64,000 bases of DNA from Branchiostoma belcheri (Eukaryota; Chordata; Leptocardii; Amphioxiformes; Branchiostomatidae). Where the stretch lies: NCBI RefSeq assembly GCF_001625305.1, contig NW_017803024.1, positions 526,511 through 590,510 of the forward strand, read 5' to 3'. The position numbers and the translations under genes were made by a program. Below the pieces are notes generated by a model. It was not told where the DNA came from. It did no database searches and was given only the letters and a program-made list of their open reading frames with translations. Of this stretch, positions 26,201 to 37,600 are shown one piece after another. The first letter of the stretch is position 1; every line of letters starts with the position of its first letter.

Positions 26201-26756
26201 CAGTCCTTTTTCCCACGTACAATACGGGACTGGAACAGTTTGCCCGCAGAGGTTGTTCTTTCCCCCACTCTGGATACCTTCAGATCTAAGATCCTGACCC
26301 TGCCGCTACCTTCTTACGGAACAGACTAGCAACACCACATATAAATGACCCATCCTGGCATGCAACCCCCACCGATAGGTGACAGAATCTTCAGAAGGAT
26401 GAAGGTGGTCACCTCAACAGAAAGAAGAAGAAGAAGAAGATCATAAATACTTCGTGATCGAACATGAATTTATAAATTATAACGTTAAAACAGTGGGGGG
26501 GGGGCGTCCTAAAAAAACCAAAAAAAACCGTAACATGTTTTACGCTGTTCGATTGTAAACTCGTCGTGACCGCTATACCTGTAGTTATACACACTATGTA
26601 ATATGCCCTCATCATGTGATATAATGACTAAGGTAGAACCAAGGTAACTAGGGACAGTTTTTTCATAATATAGTAAAAACATCATAACGATTTTATAATT
26701 CAGATCACACTTACCAAGCTCGCTGCCACCACGCACAAAATCAGCAAATTCCACAT
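7487..26756 (-). CDS. NPC1: NPC intracellular cholesterol transporter 1
   Basis: Polytopic late endosome/lysosome protein that takes LDL-derived cholesterol from NPC2 and exports it. Coding exons (high to low): 26756-26715, 23551-23321, 23095-22187, 21845-21741, 20981-20772, 20171-19939, 19249-19149, 17016-16838, 16379-16251, 15830-15649, 15016-14902, 14438-14311, 13574-13437, 12682-12593, 12175-11985, 11520-11399, 11029-10903, 10521-10469, 10298-10157, 9904-9673, 9243-9130, 8560-8398, 7638-7487. Phases agree throughout, giving about 1362 aa (human 1278) if one missing base in exon 10 is allowed for. Seen: signal peptide [14 protein letters not shown] in exon 1; Cys-rich sterol-binding N-terminal domain (exons 2-3) with an extra Thr/Pro-rich loop; proline hinge [12 protein letters not shown]; sterol-sensing domain (exons 9-12); Cys-rich loop with [12 protein letters not shown]; second membrane half ending LPVLLSYIG; tail with ERTPLL, a dileucine lysosomal sorting signal of [DE]xxxLL type. 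Exon calls rest on similarity to vertebrate NPC1 recalled from memory. Confidence 0.93.
7886..8165. repeat. (TG)n microsatellite
   Basis: Long TG/TGTGA-rich stretch in NPC1 intron 22. The 133-aa His/Thr ORF on the minus strand is an artefact of the repeat. Confidence 0.9.
8218..8432 (-). repeat. 43-bp tandem repeat carrying five splice donors (NPC1 exon 22)
   Basis: Units start at 8218, 8261, 8304, 8347 and 8390, an exact 43-bp period. On the minus strand each unit reads ACCTGTGCTGCTCAGTTATA then TAG|GTGAGAAAC, that is, the exon 22 end coding LPVLLSYI plus its donor. The copy nearest the exon body (8390 onward) is the true junction; four decoys lie downstream. Confidence 0.92.
8606..8818. 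mobile_element. Foldback element, family G
   Basis: Left arm contains cagttactcaagcaactgga and catccactagctttcgtcag-type sequence; right arm mirrors it (ccatatccagtaactgttgc, ttgagtagctgctttttgacg). A second copy is at 44876-45065 in XRCC5 intron 13 and a fragment at 55715-55745. It lies just upstream of NPC1 exon 22. Confidence 0.7.
9420..9672 (-). repeat. Two extra copies of the NPC1 exon 20 end plus donor
   Basis: The exon 20 3' end (coding [17 protein letters not shown], then GTAAGG) recurs at about 9540-9609 and 9420-9475, with a period near 126 bp. The units are separated by ccctgacccttcacc-rich sequence. Confidence 0.88.
10070..10146. repeat. Short minisatellite (acccttcacctctaaccctg)
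   Basis: Four imperfect units of about 20 bp beside the exon 19 donor of NPC1; same motif family as the spacer at 9360-9670. Confidence 0.75.
11050..11350. repeat. (CA)n microsatellite with a decoy copy of NPC1 exon 17 acceptor
   Basis: CA-rich throughout. Bases 11124-11156 repeat the exon 17 start seen at 11009-11040 (acgcacgtctcgctgtcaac, then the ctg-g acceptor), so one extra acceptor lies upstream of the real one. Confidence 0.85.
11358..11402 (-). repeat. Two-copy repeat over the NPC1 exon 16 donor
   Basis: acatgcagggggggtcttac occurs twice in tandem; the copy nearer the exon carries the used donor (GTAAGA on the minus strand). Confidence 0.7.
11685..11976 (+). mobile_element. Dispersed repeat, family E
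   Basis: Shares ggcagaac-tactgcgcc, tttttca-ggt, ggtcaacgttgcatcagaat, ttgcctgttgcag-gatatct, tccaacacaacatttg-aa and cagtatgttctgccaac with copies near 42165 (reverse), 54108 and 56340. Probably a non-autonomous element. It ends about 10 bp from the NPC1 exon 15 donor. Confidence 0.6.
12288..12440 (+). mobile_element. MITE family A, partial copy
   Basis: Left part of the family A element (atgtttaccgaagaaaaaca, accatggtgactagtgttgg), ending with a truncated right part. Confidence 0.55.
12952..13376. mobile_element. PIF/Harbinger-like MITE, copy 2
   Basis: Same ggccacaccg terminal inverted repeats and interior as 4223-4639. It is flanked by TTA on both sides (12949-12951 and 13377-13379), which supports a TWA target duplication. 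Located in NPC1 intron 13. Confidence 0.72.
13800..13995 (-). mobile_element. Possible LINE 3' end (reverse)
   Basis: A (tttA)n run at 13860-13890 is followed by aagctttgccacaagtggaa, a layout like reverse-oriented non-LTR 3' ends. Similar organisation is seen at 59715-59890. No ORF remains, so the call is tentative. Confidence 0.35.
14640..14885. repeat. (GAATGGAT)-type microsatellite
   Basis: GATG/GAATGA-rich low-complexity sequence next to the NPC1 exon 11 donor; the Ser/His-rich minus-strand ORFs here are repeat artefacts apart from the exon 11 segment. Confidence 0.85.
15017..15285 (-). repeat. Two extra copies of NPC1 exon 11 5' part plus acceptor
   Basis: The exon 11 start (plus strand tcctcattcttcctacgctc, then the atctctctggg acceptor) recurs at about 15070-15130 and, with small deletions, at 15200-15255. 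Copies are joined by (TCAA)n tracts. They would code the same N-terminal exon residues [16 protein letters not shown]. Confidence 0.9.
15855..15935 (-). repeat. Extra copy of NPC1 exon 10 5' part plus acceptor
   Basis: Repeats exon 10 from its acceptor through [20 protein letters not shown], displaced 98 bp upstream in the gene. The copy then runs into intron sequence. Confidence 0.88.
16150..16246. repeat. Minisatellite of ggacaactacaggactataaca
   Basis: Four to five imperfect units of about 22 bp ending at the NPC1 exon 9 donor. Confidence 0.75.
16515..16700 (-). mobile_element. MITE family A, decayed reverse copy
   Basis: Recognisable blocks only: cttgctcacatacattcaaaca, accaacaccacta-like stretch and gaagataaagaagaaacaga. 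Confidence 0.4.
17173..18695. mobile_element. Non-autonomous DNA transposon, 1.5 kb
   Basis: Ends cagggctcgaaatac and gtatttcgagccctg are exact inverted repeats. They are continued by ggtggcgc-rich subterminal repeats on both sides, and TTAAG flanks the element on both sides (17168-17172 and 18696-18700). CAGGG termini suggest a hAT-like element, although a clear 8-bp target duplication is not visible. The interior has no transposase that I can read. It lies in NPC1 intron 7. Confidence 0.72.
19250..19590 (-). repeat. Minisatellite abutting NPC1 exon 7 acceptor
   Basis: About seven units of roughly 50-60 bp (gggtctgtggctctcatg, ggggatacacaagcactggg, ttactaacttattgg). The unit edge matches the exon 7 start: gctctgtagggggatacaca at the real acceptor against gctctcatgggggatacaca in the copies. 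Confidence 0.82.
19785..19925. mobile_element. Half copy of foldback family F
   Basis: Matches the right arm and loop of 7211-7436 (cactgggtcagtctactgag, gaagaccagagtaactggtc, gctctaggtgagagaacttt). Confidence 0.65.
20272..20345. mobile_element. Fragment of the PIF/Harbinger-like MITE
   Basis: Degenerate left end (agccacactgtcttaattct, tgaagaccccaaaactaatg) like that of 4223-4639. Confidence 0.5.
21020..21430 (-). repeat. Two extra partial copies of NPC1 exon 5 in (TG)n
   Basis: The 5' part of exon 5 ([20 protein letters not shown], preceded by its acceptor and a tataattagtac-like intron end) recurs at about 21078-21165 and, with substitutions ([11 protein letters not shown]), at about 21325-21405. 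TG-rich stretches separate the copies. Confidence 0.9.
21440..21590. repeat. (TG)n microsatellite
   Basis: TG-rich tract in NPC1 intron 4. Confidence 0.85.
23185..23300. repeat. (CA)n microsatellite
   Basis: CA-rich tract next to the NPC1 exon 2 donor. Confidence 0.85.
24868..25112. mobile_element. Inverted-repeat element, family D, second copy
   Basis: Starts ggccagcctccgtagcaggc and ends gggggctacagtaaggcc. The central ttcaaccaggccggctatgt block is shared with 6278-6452 in opposite orientation. Confidence 0.65.
25799..26440 (+). pseudogene. Truncated non-LTR retrotransposon (reverse transcriptase C-terminus)
   Basis: Reads [19 protein letters not shown], then an RT-like tail: [29 protein letters not shown], and near the end [11 protein letters not shown] and LDTFRSKI. 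Those blocks are typical of the C-terminal part of CR1/Jockey-group polymerases. It ends at 26329 and is followed by a short 3' region with an (AGA)n tail. The 5' truncation and position in NPC1 intron 1, opposite in strand, fit a dead-on-arrival insertion. Confidence 0.8.
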
Positions 26757-27602
26757 CTTGTATGGCCACGAAAAACACCCAAATCTTCCCCAAAAACGTC
26801 GCCAAGGATCCGAGATAGGTAACTGGAGGTACAAACGTCGAAAAAAAGGCCGATTTCAGGTCCGAAGGTTGAGGTTGTGTGAGTCACGAGATAACCTATG
26901 GGTGAATAACACTGCCTACTGCCATATATGGGCAACGGCTAACATCGTACGATCACGTGGGCAGACGGAAGAAAACAAAATCATGACAAAACGGGGGAAA
27001 ATTTAAATATAAGTAGATTTTTTCCATACAAAATAAGCAAAAAAGTCCAAACGTGAACGCTTATATCAAAAACAACTTATATTATCATATACAAGACCTA
27101 TAATATTTAGTATAAAACTGGAAAAAATAAATCAATTTTTTTTCTCTAGTACGAACCCCTTTCTCAAAATGTGATCACCCGGGCGGGCCGACTGATGTGT
27201 GGGTGGGTTGTATAAAATTTTAATTTAAATTTTATTATTAACAAAGAAAACGAAAGAATATAAATTACTACTTTCTGATTTACTATGACCGTATAATTTT
27301 CACATAAATTTGATACGTTTTCAAGAAAACGATGCTTTTGTAGACTGTAATGAAATAAAAACACGTTTTCAGATGCGCCACACCCTATCTGGCTGTCGTG
27401 CAGAAAATTACCGCAAGGAGGCGCTGTCGCACGGTCAGGGTACGCCTGTCTGACGTACTTCCGGTCCGCTGTAGCGTCTACTTCTTCTTCATACAGTAAA
27501 ATCTTAGCTGCTCAAGAACTTATCTAGCGGCCACGCCAAGGAGCCGGGACTTTCTTTAAGTTTAAGGAGGCCGTTTTCTTGAAGGAGGCGATCTGTGACG
27601 TC
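26757..27602. promoter_or_regulatory. Divergent promoter region between NPC1 and PEF1
   Basis: Under 850 bp separates the two start codons. Visible motifs: CACGTG at 26954-26959 (gatcacgtgg), about 200 bp upstream of the NPC1 ATG, and tgacgtacttccgg at 27451-27464 (CRE-like TGACGT plus ETS-like ACTTCCGG), about 140 bp upstream of the PEF1 ATG. Transcription starts are not known. Confidence 0.5.
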
Positions 27603-29753
<2,151 letters not shown>

Positions 29754-29779
29754 TGGCAATCGAACCCTCATAGTTACAT

Positions 29780-30280
29780 GTATGTTTACGGAAGGAAAGC
29801 ATTTTGTTTTTGCTCTGTTTCCTCTTATAGTAAGCCCCAGTAGTGATAGTGTTTGTTGCAAGATGTCTTCTGTATGATCCTCCTCAGTAAGCCCTCAAAG
29901 TGTTAAACATACCCACCTAGTGTTAAACAAACCCTCGTAGAAAATAATGTCTTAACTAAGCTTCCGTAGTGATAGTGTTTGTTGCAAGATATCTTCTGTA
30001 TGGTCCTCCTCATATAAGCCCTCGTAGACTTAAACATACCCTTGTAGTGTTAAACATACCCTCATAGTGTTTCTTACAAAATATGTCTTAAGTGTTTCTT
30101 ACTTTAAAGTTACAAGATATCTTGTTTGTGGTCCTCCTTAATAAATGGACCTATAGTGTTTCTTAGAAAACCTGTCTTAAGTATTAGCCCTTGTAGTGAT
30201 AGTGTTTGTCGCAAGATATCTTGAGTCCTCCTCAACATATCTTCCTAGTATTTCTTACAAAACATGTCTTATCCCTTGTC
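29780..30280. repeat. Degenerate tandem repeat in the PEF1 3' region
   Basis: Imperfect units containing tagtgtttctta-aaaa, gatagtgtttgttgcaagat, atcttctgtatggtcctcct and taaacataccctcgtag. It is probably transcribed as PEF1 3' UTR, but the end is not defined. Confidence 0.6.
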
Positions 30281-31435
30281 CTGCTGGCAATTTTTACACA
30301 ATATTTTCAAATAATTTCATGTCTTAATCAGGTCACAGACGCTTGACTTTTTTTGCCATGCGGCGGCGTAGTTACTTCTGCATTCGTTGCATTTCGCTGC
30401 GGTGTGATGCGTCGCACGAGAAACACCCCCAAATCGCACATATACAGGGCACTATATAGATGGTACTGTATGTGCAACCCATATATATATGGGCTCCGCA
30501 GGACAAGGGTTTTAAGGCTACTAGAAAAAACATGTTGTGTTTTCTGTTTCATGACCGAACCTAGAAAAAAAATGCCAATCCTAGCCTTTCTTGGATTGTA
30601 CCCCTGCACCTAGACCAAACTAACCCCATAGTGCTAGTGCTTCTTGATTTAAGAAATATATTGTATATGGTTCACTTTACTTAAAGTGTTTCTTACAAAG
30701 CTTGTCTTGTATATGCCTGTTGTAATGGGAATTTTCATAATATCTGTGGCCTAAGATCTGTGTTTAAAAGAGCTAGCAGCAGTTAATAAGGTGTATGATC
30801 AAGTGTACATAAGATGAGGCAATGTACCACCTTTAATTTCGAGCCCTGATGCATAATTCTGGGCACATGTGACGAAGATGTTTCCTTTGAAATAATTTGG
30901 GATTCTGAACCTGGCCATTGAGACAATTTGTTTTCTACATGCATTACTGTGATGATATGTTTGGTGACTATAATAAATGCAGCAGAAATTTGTACATTCT
31001 TGTTTGTGTTTACTTGAGAATATAAAGTCAGGTCTTTTCCTTGCAAATATTTATTCAAACAAGACGAGAAAGGGCATACATGAATTCAGGTATTACTAAT
31101 AGTTTTGCAAGTACAAAATGGTACGAGTGATTTTTCTAACCAACATCAAGTCTTGTGACTATTTTTTCCAGCAACTTATTCTGAAGCAAATAAAAACATT
31201 TTAGCAAAAATTGTGAACCTAATACAATCAACCAGCATTATTCTATACTAAACTGCAATGATACATTCTGCGGGTTCATTTCCTAAAAATCGTGCACATG
31301 ATTTAGTGGTGGATTAGTACTAATTCCTTGACAAAGACTAGAGTTGTACGGTGTTAGTTTGAAAACGTCGCAGAGCACAATCATCATATGATTTTCATAT
31401 TATCAATGCAAAAACAAATATACAAGTTATCAATC
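30281..31435. other. Intergenic, no gene recognised
   Basis: Contains a GC-richer block at 30350-30610 with an 86-aa ORF of no known family (possibly an inserted element). The rest is AT-rich. Confidence 0.45.
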
Positions 31436-33430
31436 CGATAAATTTAAAAGTAGCGGCTTGGTAATACGTAACTGGTGACGAAAACAAGTAAATATGCATC
31501 TCTGGACCTGCATCACGATTAGAATATCATAATCATTGATATTAATGATATTCAAATAGCCAGCTTCAGACAATTAAATCCACCATTTGCGTAAGACCGA
31601 TCCTGGGTTGTTTGTCACACTGCATTGCGGATCAGCTACAGAAGGAGGCTGACACACCCTGCAAAAACAACAGCAATCTGTGCCCGAGTCTCTGTCAAAA
31701 AAAGTGTCAACTGAAGCTGTTCTGACCAACGTAAAAGGTATGTATCTGCGGGAGGATAAAAAAATTAAGGTAAAATACCTAGTAGGCAGTTTGCCACTGG
31801 CAAACGCCCATAGGTTAGGCTGGCAATCAGATTTTGGTTCTCTAAGGAGATATGACGGGGGAAGGTTTGCTGGTTTTACTGAAGACAATGGTAGATAGCT
31901 GTCAGAAAAGTCAGCTCATCAGAAAATAATTTAATAATTTCCATCTTAAAATCTGCTTGGGAAAAATGTTAGTTCTAACAGGGGTAACGGGCGCTGCGCC
32001 ATGATTTTTTTATTTATATTGTTTTATTCATATTTATATTCATATTGTATTTTGGAGACGTGGCATTACTAGCAAAATTTCCTGTGAAATCAGGAACTAC
32101 AGATAAACCATCATGACTTTGCTAAGCCACAGTCTGTTTAAATTGTTCTTAAGGCTTGATGTTACCACCATTTTGCCAACACAAGGCTTTCCAAAATAAA
32201 CACGGCAACACAGCTTATCGGTCTACACTTGCCAGGAGGTTTTTGTACAATTGCATTATTCAGTAGAGTGCACGTAACTAAGAAACTCAGTCCTATAATG
32301 GCTATTTTAATGAAATTTTAGAAATGGTATTCCCAACTTTTTTTTTACATTAACCTGTACAGAATGGATGTGCTTCAGGCGAAAAAAGCTTTAAGGCTTA
32401 CTCGTGTCCTCCTTTATAACAATTAAGAGCATGATGATAACAAAAAATAAAGGTAAATAAACAACATATGAAAATTACCAGTAAATAAACTCAATTCTCA
32501 CAAGATTAACTGGTCGGATGACCCCCCCCCCCACAAGGCTCAAAAGAAGCAGCTTGGTAATACGTAACTGGTGACGAAAACAAGTAAATATGCATCTCTG
32601 GAGCTGCATCATGAATAGAATTTTCATCGTAATCATAGATATTAATGATATTCAAATAGCCAGCTTCAGACAATTAACTCCACCATTTACGTAAGACCGA
32701 TCCTGGGTTGTTTGTCACACGCCATTGCAGATCAGCTACAGAAGGAAGCAGACACACCCTGCAAGAACAACAACAACAATCTGTGCCCGAGGCTCTGTCA
32801 AAAAAGTGTCAACTGAAGCTTTTCTGACCTATTTATAAGGTATGTGTCTGTGAGTGAAAAAACAATTAAGTACAATGCCTTGTAGGCAGTTTACCACTGG
32901 CCCACGCCCATAGGTAAGGCTGGCAATCAGATTTTGATTCTCTAACGAGATATGAGAGATACGAGAAGTTTTGCTGTTTTTACTGAACACAATCAGATAG
33001 ATAGCTGTCAGAAAAGTCAGCACATTAGAAAATAATTTAATAATTTCCATCTTAAAATCTGCTTGGGGAAAATGTTAGTTCTAACAGGGGTAACGGGCGC
33101 TGCGCCATGATTTTTTTATTTATATTGTTTTATTCATATTTATATTCATATTGTATTTTGGAGACGTGGCACTACTGGCAAAATTTCCTGCGAAATCAGG
33201 AACTAAACCACAGTCTGTTTAAGTCTGTTTTTAACGCTTGATGTTACCACCATTTTGCCAACACAAGGCTTTCCAAAATGAACACGGCAACACATCTTAT
33301 CGGTCTACACTTGCCAGGAGGTTTTTTACAATTGCGTTATTCAGTAGCGAGTGCACGTAACCAAGAAACTCAGTCCTACAATGGCTATTTTAATGAAATT
33401 TTGGAAATAGTATTCCCAACCTTTTTAAGA
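31436..33430. repeat. Tandem duplication of a roughly 1-kb unit
   Basis: 31450-32340 and 32548-33420 are closely similar (cttggtaatacgtaactggt, gtaagaccgatcctgggttg, ggtaacgggcgctgcgccat, cacttgccaggaggtttttt). Both copies keep a short minus-strand reading VTNNPGSVLRKWW then stop, behind a pyrimidine-rich tract ending CAG. The second copy also opens with MEIIKLFSNVLTFLTAIYLI, which resembles a signal peptide. A small two-exon gene is possible but unproven. Confidence 0.6.
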
Positions 33431-33690
33431 GAAGTGTACTATTTTTTTTTTAAATTTTCTGCTGTGTGGGAGGTCCAAAAAGGGCCATAAGAAGAGTACA
33501 AAATATCAATATTCAAGCAACAAGTCTCAGACAATTAACAGGTACGCATATATACAATAACAACTGGAAAAAAGGGGCTCCGCCCGGTACTTTAAGAGTA
33601 GTTTAAGATATGGCTTGGTCTTACAGAGGAGCTCGTTGTTCTGTTTAGCTAGCGGGACAACATGGGAAGACCGCTATTTGTTTAAATTTA
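33420..33690 (+). pseudogene. Decayed copy of the LRR gene's 5' flank and start codon
   Basis: 33620-33672 (gaggagctcgttgttctgtt, gggacaacatgggaagacc) matches 34642-34690 (gaggagcttgccgttctgtt, aggacaccatgggcagaaag), including the ATG. Further upstream, 33440-33590 matches 33940-34100. After the start the frame is lost, so this is the stump of a tandem paralogue. Confidence 0.65.
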
Positions 33691-34249
33691 TTTGCACTTG
33701 CATATAAAAACAAAAACGATACAGAAAGCTAATAAAATAACCCAACGAAACAGAATATAGAATAATTAACCTATACAGAATGGATGTGCATGAGGCGGAA
33801 AAAAGCCTTTAAGGCTTATTCGTGCTCTCCTTATTGCATTCTTCAGTAGAGTGCACGTAACTAAGAAACTCAGCCCCATAATGGCTATTTTCATGAAATT
33901 TTAGAAATAATATTTCCCAACCTTTTTAAGAAAGGAGTACGTTTTTTTTCTAATTTTCTGCTGATTTCCTTGTCTGGGGGGTCCAAAAAGGGCCATAAGC
34001 AGGAGTACACATATCCATATTCAAGCAGCAAGTCTCAGACAATTAACAGGTGCATACCATAACAACTGGAAACAGGGGCCCCGCCGGGTAGTTTAGGGGC
34101 TGTTTTCTGTAATTTCGGGCGTGGCTGTCAGAGTCCTTTATGTGACGGACGGGGGCGGCGGATTTTTCATTACCGGGAGTTATCATCAACACGGGTCCCA
34201 GCGACAAATCTAAAGTACGCCGTACCCTAATGGTGATATATGTGTTATA

Positions 34250-34310
34250 TATTTGCAGGGATTCGAACCCAGAACCTTCAGATTCTGAGTCAACAACCCA
34301 AAGTCTAACC
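34250..34310 (-). other. tRNA-like remnant (SINE head or tRNA pseudogene)
   Basis: On the minus strand gggttcgaatccc (B-box-like) follows a stretch resembling an anticodon arm. No full cloverleaf with an acceptor stem could be formed. Confidence 0.35.
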
Positions 34311-34424
34311 CCAAAGGCATATTGTCACTCTCTCAATCCCACATATATACTTAGCAGAAAACAAGGGGCATGCAAAACGAAGTCACACTGGACACCTAGA
34401 GATGTTCTAAAATCATTGATTTTC

Positions 34425-34639
34425 TAAGGCCACTCCAACCTAATTTTTTGTTCTATGACATTTTAGAGGAATTTATGATTTACCAAGAGGGCAAACCAAA
34501 GTCATGAGAAGACAATTGGAGTGTAACAAAATTTTTCTCTTGTACAAACCAAGATGTTATCCTGGGACCTTATGTTTATATTTAAGTTATCATTTTTACT
34601 TTAAAATTTGAGGTCCAACATAAAGTTGGAGTGGCCTTA
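34425..34639. mobile_element. MITE just upstream of the LRR gene
   Basis: Ends taaggccactccaac and gttggagtggcctta are exact 15-bp inverted repeats. It ends 38 bp before the LRR gene start codon, so it probably lies in its promoter or 5' UTR. Confidence 0.7.
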
Positions 34640-34677
34640 CTGAGGAGCTTGCCGTTCTGTTTAGGTGGCAGGACACC

Positions 34678-37600
34678 ATGGGCAGAAAGCTGCGACACGT
34701 GCTGATTTTCCTTCTCATCATCCTGAAGGAGCCCAACACGCCGGATTCATTAGGTAACTGTAATTGTGAAACAATTGCTGATTGCGACTGTAAACCATCA
34801 TCACAGCACTGCAGAAAGGGCCTCACCAGCATCCCTCAGAAACTACCAACATCCCTTTCTTTGTTAGATTTAAGGTATAACAGCATTAGTTGTGTAAAGA
34901 AGTCTGAGCTATTACGGTATAAGCATTTGTCTGAGTTGTGCCTGAATAACAACCAGATAACTACCATCCCTCTTGGTACATTTGCTAATCTGCCAGAGCT
35001 ACAATATTTATTCCTCCGAAGAAACCAGATAACTACCATCCATTCTGGTGCATTTACTAATCTGCCCCAGCTAAAAAGGTTGTCTCTCAGATTGAACCAG
35101 ATAACTAAAATCCATTCTGGTGCATTCACCAATCTTCCCAAGCTACAAGAGTTGCCCCTGGAAGGCAACCAGATAACTACCATCCCTCCTGGTACATTTG
35201 CTAATCTGCCAGAGCTACAATATTTATTCCTTCAAAGAAACAAGATAACTACCATCCATCCTGGTGCATTTACTAATCTTCCCCAGCTACAAAAGTTGTC
35301 CCTGTCCTACAACCAGATAACTACCATCCATTCTGGTGCATTCACCAATCTGCCCAAGCTACAAGGGTTGCCCCTGGAAGACAACCAGATAACTACCATC
35401 CCTCCTGGTACATTTGCTAATCTGCCAGAGCTACAACATTTATTCCTTCAAGGAAACCAGATAACTACCATCCATTCTGGTGCATTTGTAAATCTGCCCC
35501 AGCTACAAAAGTTGTCTCTCAGATCGAACCAGATAACTACAATCCATTCTGGTGCATTTGCAAATCTGACACAGCTACAAAGGTTGGGCCTGAGTGTCAA
35601 CCAGATCGCTATCCTCCCTTTTGGTACATTTGCAAAACTGCCCCAGCTACAAACGTTGGCCCTGGACAAAAACCAGATAACTACCATCCCTTCTGGTTTT
35701 TTTGCAAATCTGCCCAAGCTACATAGGTTGGAACTAAAATACAACCAGATAACTACCGTCCATTCTGGCATATTTTCAAATCTGCCCCAGCTAAAAATCT
35801 TGGAGCTGTACAACAACCAGATAACTACCATCCATTCTAGTGCATTTGCAAATCTTCCCAAGCTAGTATGGTTGTTGCTGAACAACAACCAGATCACTAC
35901 CATCCATACTGGTGCATTTGCAAATCTGCCCAAGCTATATAGGTTGTCCCTAGACAACAACCAGATAACTACCATCCCTTCTGGTGCATTTAAAAATGTG
36001 TCACTTTTTGTTTCATTTAATTTTGTTTCATTTAATTTGAAACTTCAGAACAACAAGATGACGGCCATTCCCCTGTCAGTTTTCTGCTTGTTACAATCTC
36101 ATATCAGAATATACCTTCATCTTGACGGGAACCCCTGGCAGTGTGACTGTAGGATGATTCCCATCAGGCTGATTCCCCAATTAAAAAACAGCATAACGTG
36201 CGCCCAACCCGGCAAAGTTCGGGGACAGAAGCTTGCAAATGTCGATCCAAAAGAATTGATATGTAAAGAGCCAACCATATCACCACTAACTGTTGATAGC
36301 TGTTCTGTTGCAGTGTCAACACCTTCAGTTAGTATCACGGAAAGCAATACTAGCCCATCAGTCTTTAAAGCCACCGCTGTCTCAACAGCAAACCCCGCAG
36401 AAAACACAAGCAAAAAAAGAGCAACGCTAACTTCGCCCTATGAAATCACTTCAGACAAGCCAGAATCTGCTCCCAGTTCCCCCCAGCCGACCGCATCAAC
36501 ACGGATAGCTGATATCCACTTAATCTCACACAACTCTCACTATCACTGGTACTTTAAGGTCAATGCTGCCCCAATATCAGATCCCGCAGGCAAAACAAGA
36601 GCAACACTAACTTCGCCCCTTGCAATCACTCCAGACAAACCAGAATCTGTTCCCAGTGTCCCCCTACCTGTTCTCATAGGTTCAGTCTGTGGTCCAGTTA
36701 CTGGAATTGTCCTGATTGGCGCCATCCTTTTTACAGTGTGGTACAAGATAAAGAGCAGGCGTCACCCTTTAGGGTTAAATCCCAATGTTGTTGGTGGCAA
36801 CACAAACACAGCAGTTACTGTATCGGTCAGTAACGATGATCATGAGGATACTGATAAACTAGGTGTTCAGAATGGGCAGGGCCAGGATAACATTCCATCT
36901 CTGAACGTTGGAAATCTATCCCATGACCAAGTGCTAGCTGCTTTAAAGCCAAATCCTATGTATGCAGGTAGATGTAACGCAGCAGTTTCTGTAATGGCCA
37001 GTGGTGACGATCACCAGTACGAAGACATTGATAAACCCCGTGTTAAGACAGGGCAGGGTCAGTCTCAGACCATCACTGAATCCAACACAAACACCACAGC
37101 TACTGTAATGGCCAGTGGTGATCAGACAGGACAGGGTCAGTCTCAGACCAACACTGAATCCAACACAAACACCACAGCTACTGTAATGGCCAGCGGTGAT
37201 AATCAGTCAGGGAAACGTGGGTATCAGTCCCTACTAAAATCCAACACCACATATACTGTAATGGCCAGTGGTGATGATCAGACAGGGCAGGTCCAGTCCC
37301 TAGACACTAGAAATCTGTCTATATATAGCACAGAGCCGACTGCCTCGCAACTAAATACTCTGTACACCACAGCTACTGTAATGGCCAGTGGTGATGATCA
37401 GACAGGGCAGGGTCAATATCAGGCCATCACTGAATCCCTCGATGCTAGAAATCTGTCTTATGGCACAGGGCCGACTGCCTCGCAGCTAAATTCTGTGTAC
37501 AAAACAGCTACTGTAATGACCAGTGGTCAGGATCAGACAGGACAGGGTCAGTCTCAGGCCAACACTGAATCCAACACAAACACCACAGCTACTGTAATGG

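Noticed and set aside
25823..26329. Host gene encoding a 168-aa protein
   Set aside because: Sequence is the C-terminus of a LINE reverse transcriptase, 5'-truncated.
34250..34310. Functional tRNA gene
   Set aside because: B-box-like sequence only; no acceptor stem or full cloverleaf.
35448..35975. 175-aa antisense ORF in the LRR gene
   Set aside because: Follows from the 72-bp periodic LRR sequence read in reverse.
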